Shown: piece by piece, positions 35,339 to 46,046 of the stretch
How positions within the stretch are numbered: position 1 is the stretch's first letter
Layout: each line of letters opens with the position of its first letter
Origin: Paenibacillus oryzae
Lineage (GTDB): Bacteria > Bacillota > Bacilli > Paenibacillales > Paenibacillaceae
Direction of reading: 5' to 3'
Assembly (NCBI RefSeq): GCF_001675045.1
Contig: NZ_LYPA01000068.1
Span: 19,582-83,581, forward strand
DNA length: 64,000 bases
Notes under the pieces: model-generated
The model's input: only the letters and a program-made list of their open reading frames with translations
The model's database searches: none
What the model was told of the DNA's origin: nothing
Program-made: the position numbers and the translations under genes

Positions 35339-36130
35339 CTATAGCAAAATGCCTGCCGTTACGGGAAGAGCAAAGGATAGCAGGAACAACGTATCCCTGG
35401 AGGACCATTGAAGCGCCCGGTACGAGGTTCGGGCCACGCCCAGCCGATAGCCGCGGGCCTCCATAGAGTCTGCCAGATCTACCGCCCTCCTGAACGAGCC
35501 TGCCAGAACAGGCACAAGCAGCGACAATAGCAGCATCGCCCGTTTGACCAGCGGTTTTTCCGACAGGTTCAAGCCGCGCGCCAGCTGAGCCTTCCAGATT
35601 CGCTCCGCTTCCTCGAAGACGGTTGGAATAAACCGCAGCGCGATTCCGACCATCAGCGCGATTTTTCCCGGTGAAAGCCCTATAAAGCGCAATGGCATTA
35701 GCAAGCTGCCCAAACCTTGAACCAGTGACTCCGGCCTTGTCGTAAAGGTCAAAATCGCCGCAAATGCAATAAACAAAATCATCCGGGAAGCGGATACGAT
35801 ACCCCGCTCCAGTCCCCCCGCATACAACGTAAACGGCCCCAGATCAATAAAGCTTTGACCGCTTGTTTCAAACAAAACATGAAATAAAAAAATAAATACG
35901 ATAATGAACAATAACGGCTTGATCGCCCTTGCAAACATAGCCAGCGGAATACGGGTGCTCATAATGACGACGGCGGCAAAAAGCAGTAGCGCCAGTATGG
36001 AGGCGTAGGAATCCGTTACGAAGACGGCGGCCATGAACAAAAGCATGGACGCTGTTTTAGCGCGCGGGTCCAGCCGGTGCACCCAGGAGCTGCCTTCTAT
36101 ATATTTACCGAACACGATTCTGGATCGCAT
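35339..36130 (-). CDS. ecfT: ECF transporter transmembrane component EcfT (263 aa)
   Basis: Membrane scaffold of an energy-coupling factor transporter. Five to six helices (MLLFMAAVFVTDSYASILAL; PLLFIIVFIFLFHVLF; LFIAFAAILTF). The two coupling helices end in the motifs QLARGLN and SMEARGYR, which contact the ATPases. It is transcribed after ecfA1 and ecfA2. In Listeria ECF components move FAD or flavin outward for ApbE-dependent flavinylation. The second ATG has the better ribosome site (GGAGA). Confidence 0.88.
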   Translation of the reverse strand: MRSRIVFGKYIEGSSWVHRLDPRAKTASMLLFMAAVFVTDSYASILALLLFAAVVIMSTRIPLAMFARAIKPLLFIIVFIFLFHVLFETSGQSFIDLGPFTLYAGGLERGIVSASRMILFIAFAAILTFTTRPESLVQGLGSLLMPLRFIGLSPGKIALMVGIALRFIPTVFEEAERIWKAQLARGLNLSEKPLVKRAMLLLSLLVPVLAGSFRRAVDLADSMEARGYRLGVARTSYRALQWSSRDTLFLLSFALPVTAGILL

Positions 36131-36154
36131 ACCCATTCTCCTCTCTATACGGGC

Positions 36155-37084
36155 TTACCTGGAGCCGGACAGCGTTTCCGCTATCCAGCGGGCAGCCTCC
36201 TTAGGAGACAGCGCGTCCATCGGGAGCGGCACCTTCATACTCCGCGCCAGCTCCTCCAGCATGGATAGGTATGGCGGCACGACGATGCCCGCTTCCTCCA
36301 GCACATCGCGGCGTCCAAGCAGCTCTCCCGCCGAACCTTGAAAAACATGCCGGCCTTTGCTAATGACGACAAAATCATCGCCATAAGGCAACACTTCCTC
36401 CAGCCGATGCGTCACTATCAAAATCGTTTTTCCTTCGTCCCGGCAAAGCGCCTTCAGCAAAAGCAGCAGCTCCTCGCGGCTTTGCTGATCCAGCGATGCC
36501 GTGGGTTCATCCAGCGCAATGACTTGCGGACCCGAAGCCAGCACTGACGCAATGGCCGCTTTTCTCATCTGGCCTCCGCTAAGCTGAAACGGGCTTTTGT
36601 CCAGCAGCCCGGCGTCCAGATCAACCTCCTTGGCCGCGTTTCGTGCGGCAGCCTCGGCTTCTTGCGGATTACACCCGAAATTAAGCGGGCCAAAGGACAA
36701 ATCCTGAAGAACCGTTTCTTCAAAAAGCTGCTTCTCCGGAAATTGAAAAACAAGCCCCGTTTTTTTGCGCAGCTTCAGCAATGAGGCATCCAGCTCCTTT
36801 TTTTCTGCTTTGGTGCGCTTTCGAGGTGTGGTTCCCTCCGGCAAGCCGCCGTTTTCTGCGGCCGCCGCGCCCAGCGTCACGTCACCGCTTGCCACCTTGC
36901 CCTCCATCGGCAGGAGCAAGCCGTTCAAATGCTGGAGCAGCGTAGACTTGCCGGAGCCCGGCGCTCCCAGCACGACGGTAAAGCTGCCTCGTTTTACAGT
37001 CAAATTGAATTGCTCCAGCCCTACGGCCGGCTTGCCGCCGGCATCGGCGTAGCGGTAGGAGACGTTTTCCAGCCTAATGTCCAT
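36155..37084 (-). CDS. ecfA2: ECF transporter ATPase EcfA2 (309 aa)
   Basis: ABC ATPase with Walker A GAPGSGKSTLLQ, signature LSGGQMRKAA and Walker B VIALDEPTASLD, and H-loop VTHRL. The Q-loop is FQFPEKQLFEETVL, the pattern of the A2 subunit. An insertion of about 25 residues (GAAAAENGGLPEGTTPRKRT) between Walker A and the Q-loop is unusual. It overlaps ecfA1 by 64 bases. Confidence 0.88.
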   Translation of the reverse strand: MDIRLENVSYRYADAGGKPAVGLEQFNLTVKRGSFTVVLGAPGSGKSTLLQHLNGLLLPMEGKVASGDVTLGAAAAENGGLPEGTTPRKRTKAEKKELDASLLKLRKKTGLVFQFPEKQLFEETVLQDLSFGPLNFGCNPQEAEAAARNAAKEVDLDAGLLDKSPFQLSGGQMRKAAIASVLASGPQVIALDEPTASLDQQSREELLLLLKALCRDEGKTILIVTHRLEEVLPYGDDFVVISKGRHVFQGSAGELLGRRDVLEEAGIVVPPYLSMLEELARSMKVPLPMDALSPKEAARWIAETLSGSR

Positions 37085-37911
37085 AGTTGCTCCAGCACCT
37101 CTCTCTCTGTCAGCGCTTCCTTGATTGGAAGGCCAAGCGCCTTCAGCTCCCGGCTTAATTGCAGCAGATAAGGCGTTCCAAGGCGGCAGGCCTGCAGCAG
37201 CTCAGCATCGCGGAATAGCTCCTCCGGCTCGCCATCGCCAATTATAGCCCCGCCGCCAAGTGCAATTAGCCGCTCCGCAGCCAGCAGCTCATCCGTATCA
37301 TGGCTGACGCATACCATCGTATAACGCTTGCTGCTGTGCATCTCTTTCATAAGCGCCAGCAGCTCGTTTTTGGAGCCTTCATCCAGCATGGAGGTTGCCT
37401 CGTCGAACAAAATAAGGCTAGGCTCCATCGCCAGCACGGAAGCCAGCGCAACACGCTGCTTCTGTCCGCCTGACAGCATTGCGGGGTGGCGGTCCAATAG
37501 CGGCGTTACATGCAGCATATCGGCGTAATGCTCGACCCGCTGCACCATCTCGTCCCTGGCAAGCTGGCGATTCTCAAGGCCAAAAGCAATATCGTCGCGG
37601 ACGGTTGCCCCGACAAACTGATTATCCGGATTGGCAAAAACCGTTCCGATGTCCATCCGGATTTCCCATGAGCGATCAGAAGCAAGCGCATGGCCGTTTA
37701 TGGCAATGTCGCCGGATGTTGGCTTCAGCAATCCGTTAACGAGACGAAGCAGCGTCGACTTGCCGCAGCCGTTTGCGCCAGCAATCGCAACCCATTGCCC
37801 GGCGGGAATGGTCAAATCAATGCCGCTCAAAACGGGGTTTTCCTCCCCGCTCCGGCCAAAAGCAACCTGCCGCAGCGCAATAGCGGGCGGCTTGCCTTGC
37901 ACATCGTTCAT
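37021..37911 (-). CDS. ecfA1: ECF transporter ATPase EcfA1 (296 aa)
   Basis: ABC ATPase: Walker A GANGCGKSTLLR, Q-loop FANPDNQFVGATV, signature LSGGQKQRVALAS and Walker B LILFDEATSMLD. Note that the Walker B motif ends EATSM where most have EPT; this is common in EcfA1. The start at 37911 overlaps the EetB-like stop (ATGA) and has GAGGGGAATG before it. The 3' end runs 64 bases into ecfA2. Confidence 0.88.
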   Translation of the reverse strand: MNDVQGKPPAIALRQVAFGRSGEENPVLSGIDLTIPAGQWVAIAGANGCGKSTLLRLVNGLLKPTSGDIAINGHALASDRSWEIRMDIGTVFANPDNQFVGATVRDDIAFGLENRQLARDEMVQRVEHYADMLHVTPLLDRHPAMLSGGQKQRVALASVLAMEPSLILFDEATSMLDEGSKNELLALMKEMHSSKRYTMVCVSHDTDELLAAERLIALGGGAIIGDGEPEELFRDAELLQACRLGTPYLLQLSRELKALGLPIKEALTEREVLEQLWTLGWKTSPTATPMPAASRP

Positions 37912-38498
37912 GACGCATTCCCCTCCGCTTCCGCCCCTGTCTCTCCTCTTGTCCCCTTCATCGCAGTCAGCCATTGCACTCTGCTTAACGAATCAATCAG
38001 CTTGCCGCAAACCACGCCAACAAATACGCCTGTAACGACGCCGGAAACCAGCAGGAAAGGCAAATAATAAAAGATTTTTGTTGTGCCAAGCACTAATGAC
38101 GCAGCGCCAAGCTGCCCCAGATTATGGGCTACGCCGCCCACTACGCTGACGGCTATCAGACTAAACGCGCCTCTCCCTAGCCTTAGCATAATGAGCATAA
38201 TCAAAAAGCTGCCCAATGCGCCCAGCAGGCTGAAAATAAAGGTCGAAAAGCTCCCCAATATAAACGACGTCAACACCGTTTTGAGCAAAATAAGACTAAG
38301 CGCGTCCCTGGCGCTGAACACATAAAGGCAGGTCAGCACCATGATGTTGCCCAGCCCCAGCTTGGCTCCAGGGATAGCGACAGCAAACGGGATCAGGGAT
38401 TCCACAATGCCAAGCACAACTGCAACCGATGCAAAAATAGCAATAAGTACCGTTCTTCGAAGCTCGTCTTCCTTAGGATACGAAAGCATCGACTTCAT
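37908..38498 (-). CDS. Gx transporter family (EetB-like) membrane protein (196 aa)
   Basis: Six-helix membrane protein of the Gx/HepT-like family, which resembles ECF substrate-binding (S) components (VLIAIFASVAVVLGIVESL; GAKLGLGNIMVL; GGVAHNLGQLGAA). In Listeria EetB has this fold and helps electron transfer from quinol to the outside. Because it sits between ecfA1 and the NusG-domain gene, it is the likely S-like subunit of the EcfT/A1/A2 module here. It overlaps both neighbours. Confidence 0.82.
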   Translation of the reverse strand: MKSMLSYPKEDELRRTVLIAIFASVAVVLGIVESLIPFAVAIPGAKLGLGNIMVLTCLYVFSARDALSLILLKTVLTSFILGSFSTFIFSLLGALGSFLIMLIMLRLGRGAFSLIAVSVVGGVAHNLGQLGAASLVLGTTKIFYYLPFLLVSGVVTGVFVGVVCGKLIDSLSRVQWLTAMKGTRGETGAEAEGNAS

Positions 38499-38874
38499 CC
38501 CCGCTTCCCGCAGGACCCGTTATTTCAACAAAAATGCGGTTGGGCAAACAAACGATATGTTGGCCTTTATGTCCAATGTGGCCAAAACCGAGGCAAAGCT
38601 GGTCGGGACAATCCGCCTCTACCATTTCAATTCCGTGCTCCGACACACGCAGCAAATTGTAGCCGCGGCTGGTACGGATTTCGATATCCTGGGTCTCCTC
38701 TGTCAGCTCCACCGTCTGATAATGCTCCCCATTAACCGATATTTCAGCTGTTGATGCCGCAGATGCCGTATCTTCCTTACTATTGAATAAAAGGGGGACG
38801 ATAAACCATGCCATTACGGCAAGCAGCACCGCATAGATGATCAAATCGCCCGCTCTAACCTTTTTCTTTTTCAT
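38473..38874 (-). CDS. NusG domain II-like (EetA-like) membrane-anchored protein (133 aa)
   Basis: One N-terminal helix (LIIYAVLLAVMAWFIVPLL) anchors an extracytoplasmic NusG domain II-type fold. Three cysteines (DCPDQLC, then IVCLPN) could form a disulfide or bind a cofactor. Listeria EetA has the same build and is needed for electron transfer to PplA and flavins. It is first in the minus-strand eet-ecf operon and divergent from apbE. Confidence 0.82.
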   Translation of the reverse strand: MKKKKVRAGDLIIYAVLLAVMAWFIVPLLFNSKEDTASAASTAEISVNGEHYQTVELTEETQDIEIRTSRGYNLLRVSEHGIEMVEADCPDQLCLGFGHIGHKGQHIVCLPNRIFVEITGPAGSGDEVDAFVS

Positions 38875-39097
38875 TATGCCGCCTCCTCTGATCTCATTTA
38901 GCTCAGACGCTTATACAGACAAGCTTATGGAGTCTGCTGCGATCTGTTCGCCCTGGTGCGTTTGCGGACATTTTGCTCTATAATTTCATTATGATTTCAG
39001 CGCTTCCGGGGCACTATGATATTCGTCACATATGGATGTTGTGTCATTTGATACTGTTAAGACAACACTATAAGGACGACGAAAGAGGGATTTCGGT

Positions 39098-40162
39098 ATG
39101 GGCAAAAGAATACGAATGCCGTTGTTCATTGTTATGCTGGCCGTTATGATCGCCGCTGCCGGCTGCTCGGGGGGAAATAAGGAGACGCAATCTGCAACAG
39201 AAACGTTGACGCCAAAGGCTGAAACGTATTTTATCTTCGATACCATCGTAACATTGCGTGTTTATGATGACAAGATGACCAAAACTCATTTCGACGAGGT
39301 AAAAGCGCTGCTTCAGGAAATCGACGGCCAGATGAATCGCCAGCAGGAAAACAGCGAAATCGGCCAGGTTAACAAAAATGCCGGGGTCGCCCCTGTAAAC
39401 GTTTCGCCGCAAACGATGAAGGTGGTCAAAAGAGCGCTTTATTACGCTTCCATCAGCGATGCCATGTTTGATCCTTCCATTGGCCCCATCGTTGATTTAT
39501 GGGGCGTGGGCAGCGACCACGCCGCCGTTCCGTCGCAGGAGGCCATTAACGAGCGCAAGGCTCTGGTCAACTATAAGGATATTACTATAGACGAAGCCAA
39601 CAGCACCATCAAGCTGGAAAAGCCGGGCATGATTATCGATTTGGGAGCGATCGCCAAGGGATATGCGGCAGACGTAATGGCGGCATACTTAAAGGAAAAA
39701 GGGTTCAAAAGCGCCATCATCGATCTTGGCGGCAACGTGCTTGCCATGGGAGCCAAGCCCGGCGGAGGCGATTGGCGGATCGGCATTCAGACGCCGGAGG
39801 AAGCGCGCGGCAACCATTTGGGCGTGCTGCCCGTCAAGGACAAAACGATTGTCACCTCGGGCGTTTATGAGCGCTATTTTGAAGAAAACGGAAAAATGTA
39901 TCATCATTTAATGGACGGAAGAACGGGCTACCCCGTCGATAAGGACTTGCTGAGCGTTACGGTTGTCACTGATGTTTCCATGAACGCTGACGCCTTGTCC
40001 ACCGCCGCATTTGCTTACGGGGTCGAAAAAGGAATGCAATTTATCGAGGAACAGGAAAACGCGGAAGCAATATTTGTAACAACAGAGCATGACGTCTATT
40101 TGACAAGCGGGCTAAAAGGAGTCTTTCAACTAACTAGCGACCAATTCCATTTAGCGAACTAA
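39098..40162 (+). CDS. apbE: FAD:protein FMN transferase, ApbE/FmnB-like lipoprotein (354 aa)
   Basis: Transfers FMN from FAD to a threonine in target proteins. Lipobox AAAGC follows MGKRIRMPLFIVMLAVMIA. ApbE motifs: FDTIVTLRVYD (about 47), GAIAKGYAADVM (about 187), IDLGGNVLAMG (about 210), and HHLMDGRTGYPVD (about 268). The likely substrate is the PplA-like lipoprotein encoded 7 kb to the left. The 3' end is duplicated downstream (see the repeat entry). Confidence 0.9.
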   Translation: MGKRIRMPLFIVMLAVMIAAAGCSGGNKETQSATETLTPKAETYFIFDTIVTLRVYDDKMTKTHFDEVKALLQEIDGQMNRQQENSEIGQVNKNAGVAPVNVSPQTMKVVKRALYYASISDAMFDPSIGPIVDLWGVGSDHAAVPSQEAINERKALVNYKDITIDEANSTIKLEKPGMIIDLGAIAKGYAADVMAAYLKEKGFKSAIIDLGGNVLAMGAKPGGGDWRIGIQTPEEARGNHLGVLPVKDKTIVTSGVYERYFEENGKMYHHLMDGRTGYPVDKDLLSVTVVTDVSMNADALSTAAFAYGVEKGMQFIEEQENAEAIFVTTEHDVYLTSGLKGVFQLTSDQFHLAN

Positions 40163-40400
40163 AGGGGACGCGACTGCCCGGCCATTCGATGAATTCCATT
40201 TAATGAACTAAGGAGGCGCGTCGGTTCGGACATTCATGACCGTTAGAGCCCCCTTTTTGATGAAAAACCAATTCCAAAGGACACCGGTGACCGTAAAAGC
40301 TTGTTTTTGCCCTCTAAATGTGATTTTTGAGCGTTTAAAGGACATCGGTGACCGTTGGCCGCAGCGAATCCAGCCATTTGATGTTCTGGCGGCCAAAAGT
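40129..40400. repeat. duplicated gene end and scattered GTGACCGT repeats (469-bp intergenic region)
   Basis: AATTCCATTTAGCGAACTAA (end of apbE, about 40143) recurs as AATTCCATTTAATGAACTAA (about 40192), each followed by a GGGGACGCG/GGAGGCGCG stretch, so the gene end is duplicated about 50 bases on. Further right are four copies of a TGACCGT core (about 40236, 40287, 40349, 40399). No gene is visible before the terminator at 40496. Confidence 0.6.
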
Positions 40401-40495
40401 GACCGTTAACCGGGGAACGGCAACGAGCGCGGGAACAGCGGTCAGTGTCGATGTTATTGACGAATGAGTTAGCATTATGAATGCTATTGATGCAC

Positions 40496-40543
40496 AAAAA
40501 GATGACCCCGCCCACTTTTATAGTGGTTTGAGGTCATCTTTTA
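40496..40543. terminator. bidirectional terminator between apbE and lacZ
   Basis: AAAAAGATGACC and GGTCATCTTTT form the main stem, with an inner CCACT/AGTGG pairing, and T-tracts on both strands. Confidence 0.8.
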
Positions 40544-40630
40544 TATTTGAGAACTTTTTTATTTGAGAATTTTTATATTTTAGGACCGGATATGATGGAA
40601 ACCCGGGATGAACGCGGGATGTATTCCGGT

Positions 40631-43705
<3,075 letters not shown>

Positions 43706-43787
43706 TCATTATAGAGGTGAGCTATGATCGGAAGGAAGGAACAAAAACGACATTAAACCGCACAAAATGGACAAGGAGAAATTCTTT

Positions 43788-44642
43788 ATGAAGCTTTTAC
43801 GCTTGAAAAGCAATTTATCCGGCAGTCTGAGAGACATCTTTCCGTTTGCCGTCTATACCGTCGGCACCGAGATACAGCCACCCTTAACCCGGATGAAGGG
43901 CTTTTCGGCTCATCAATTGTTTTTGACGGTGTCCGGTACGGGGAAATTTCGCAAGTTGGCTCATGATAAGGACAAATGGGACATCCTAGAGAGCGGCAGC
44001 CTGCTGTACATTCCGGCGGGCTGCATGCATGAATATACGCCGACAGGCCAGGAGCCATGGCAGGTTGCCTATGTTACGTTTCTGGAAAACTTCGGGGGGA
44101 TGATGGACAAGTGGGGCCTTCGGGGGACGCCCCGTTTATTTCATTTTGCCAATACGGATGTATTAGTCGAACGGATTTATGCCATCTGGGATACCTTCGG
44201 CGAGGAGCAGGATGAGTGGACAGCATCGGAATATCTGCTGTCGCTGCTGCTCGACCTGCAAAAAAGTCATTGCAAAACAAAACCGGCAGAGCAGCAGCCG
44301 CTCATACCGGGCGTATTTCGGGAAACGATCATGGAAGCGGCCGTGCAATTTATGCACGATCACCTGAACCGTCCGCTTACAATTGAACGGCTGGCTCAGC
44401 ATGTAGGCTATTCGCAAAAGCAGCTTACGCGCCTGTTCCGCCAAAGCTACGGCACCACGCCGCTGCAATATTTGCACCGGCTGCGGCTTAATGCGGCGCA
44501 AATGCTTCTGCTGGAATATCCGGAGCTGACTGTAAAGCAGGTGGCCGCTTATGTGGGCATGGAGCCGGACTATTTTACGCGGCTATACAAGCGGACGTAT
44601 GATTCCTTGCCGTCGGAGGATGCAAAAACGGCGCGTACTTGA
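43788..44642 (+). CDS. AraC-family transcriptional regulator (284 aa)
   Basis: An N-terminal cupin-like sensor (about 20-140; GSLLYIPAGCMHEYTP) and a C-terminal double helix-turn-helix (about 185-280; LTIERLAQHVGYSQKQLTRLFRQSYGTTPLQYLHRLRL and LTVKQVAAYVGMEPDYFTRLYKRTY). It is typical of sugar-responsive activators. The ATG at 43788 follows AAGGAG; an in-frame ATG at 43767 does not. Its position back-to-back with lacZ suggests that it activates lacZ in response to a galactoside. Confidence 0.88.
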   Translation: MKLLRLKSNLSGSLRDIFPFAVYTVGTEIQPPLTRMKGFSAHQLFLTVSGTGKFRKLAHDKDKWDILESGSLLYIPAGCMHEYTPTGQEPWQVAYVTFLENFGGMMDKWGLRGTPRLFHFANTDVLVERIYAIWDTFGEEQDEWTASEYLLSLLLDLQKSHCKTKPAEQQPLIPGVFRETIMEAAVQFMHDHLNRPLTIERLAQHVGYSQKQLTRLFRQSYGTTPLQYLHRLRLNAAQMLLLEYPELTVKQVAAYVGMEPDYFTRLYKRTYDSLPSEDAKTART

Positions 44643-44832
44643 CGCGCGCCTATTCCATTGTCCGCGCTAACGGCGCTCGATAACGGCACTTCACGTCGCC
44701 TAGCTGCCTGCGCGCATAATAGGTACCCCTTTGTCTCCGGCGATCCGCCTGCCTGTCGTCTAAAAAGGCACCCCTTTATCGCTGCTGATTCTCCTGACGG
44801 TTTTCAGGGCTGACTCCTTTAGTTACTCTTGG

Positions 44833-45834
44833 TTAGTTACTCTTGGTCTCCTCCTCTTGCGGCAGCCCCGGAGAAGGCTGGGGAACGGGACGATTCTGAG
44901 TCTCCAGCATATCAGAGGAATAGATGGAGACGGACATTTGCCCGTTGCCCGCATAAGAGCGGATGAGAACGGGATGATTATAGGGGTTGCGAAATGCCAG
45001 GTCGGGCCCGTACCAGCTAACGGTAGCATCACGCCCCGACGGCACATAAGTGACGTTCCTGCTGTGGGAATAACGCTCCGTGATTGTCAGCCCCGCCCGG
45101 TCGGCTGCATTATACAGGGTTGAGGATACCTGGCAAATGCCGCCTCCAATATCCTCGTCCATCTCTCCCCGCACAATGACGGGCGCGCGCTGATATCCTT
45201 TTTCCGTTGTTCGTTCACCAACAGTTCCATTAAAGGAAAATCGTTCGCCCGGAAACAGGACGGTATTGTTAAGCGCCTTGGACGCTAGTTGTATATTGGC
45301 GGCCCGGTTGGCGTTGCGGGAATTATAATAGGTTGTATAACGTCCAATGGCATTCATTTTGATTGCGGACAAAATTTCACTGTCCACCCGAGGGTAAATA
45401 GGCCGCAACGGGATTTCCAGCACGACTGGCCCGCCTTCATAAAGGTAGCTCAGCAAAGCAATTTTAAAAGAAAAAATATCCAGCGTTGCGCCAGGCTTCT
45501 CCGGCACGATAGAACCGTATCCGTCCAAAATGGCATTTACCGGCTCGCGCCTGACCTCCCGCTCCAATTGAACTGCAAGCCTCTTGACCGCTTCCTCATT
45601 AACAAGCGGCACGGCACCAGGCATCGGCAGCATAAGCTGCTGACGCAGCGCCGAGGTTATTGTGCGGCCTTCATGCTTTAATTGCAGCGGGGGATTATCG
45701 GCGCTTGGCCCAGACTCTTGCTGGACTTGCTGTATTTGCTCATTACTCGTAGCGGCTGTCTCAACCGATGGAAATATTAAGCTATAGGAGCTATAAAAAA
45801 CAACCATTCCCGCAAGCATCCAAGTCCATCCCAT
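44833..45834 (-). CDS. VanW-family cell-surface protein (333 aa)
   Basis: Has an N-terminal membrane anchor (GWTWMLAGMVVFYSSYSLIF). The VanW domain (about 160-300) shows the family pattern FNGTVGERTTEKGYQRAPVI, then GGGICQVSSTLYNAA and the YVPSGRDATVSW motif. A G5/YoaR-like segment (about 90-160) precedes it. VanW proteins lie in glycopeptide-resistance and sporulation loci, but their activity is unknown. The stop codon region is duplicated as a 14-bp tandem repeat (about 44819-44846). Between this stop and the AraC gene, 190 bases hold nothing I recognise. Confidence 0.82.
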   Translation of the reverse strand: MGWTWMLAGMVVFYSSYSLIFPSVETAATSNEQIQQVQQESGPSADNPPLQLKHEGRTITSALRQQLMLPMPGAVPLVNEEAVKRLAVQLEREVRREPVNAILDGYGSIVPEKPGATLDIFSFKIALLSYLYEGGPVVLEIPLRPIYPRVDSEILSAIKMNAIGRYTTYYNSRNANRAANIQLASKALNNTVLFPGERFSFNGTVGERTTEKGYQRAPVIVRGEMDEDIGGGICQVSSTLYNAADRAGLTITERYSHSRNVTYVPSGRDATVSWYGPDLAFRNPYNHPVLIRSYAGNGQMSVSIYSSDMLETQNRPVPQPSPGLPQEEETKSN

Positions 45835-45948
45835 CCCTCATTACCTCCGGCTGTCCATTAAGCTTCAACCGGATTAATATGCGCGATAGTCCGCTTGTCT
45901 ATGCAATTACAGCATAAAAGCAAAACAGACGTTACGGACAAGGCAGCC

Positions 45949-46038
45949 ATGACAGGTATGACAGACATGACAGACATGACAGACATGACAGACATGACAG
46001 ACATGACAGACATGACAGACATGACAGACATGACAGAC
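45949..46038. repeat. 9-bp minisatellite, ten units of ATGACAGAC
   Basis: Ten head-to-tail copies; the first reads ATGACAGGT and the other nine are identical. It fills most of the gap between the VanW start and the beta-helix gene's stop. It likely varies in copy number between strains. Confidence 0.9.
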
Positions 46039-46046
46039 ATGGAGGG

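Noticed and set aside
44819..44846. 14-bp tandem duplication at the VanW stop codon as a regulatory site
   Set aside because: It looks like simple slippage; there is no symmetry or promoter nearby.
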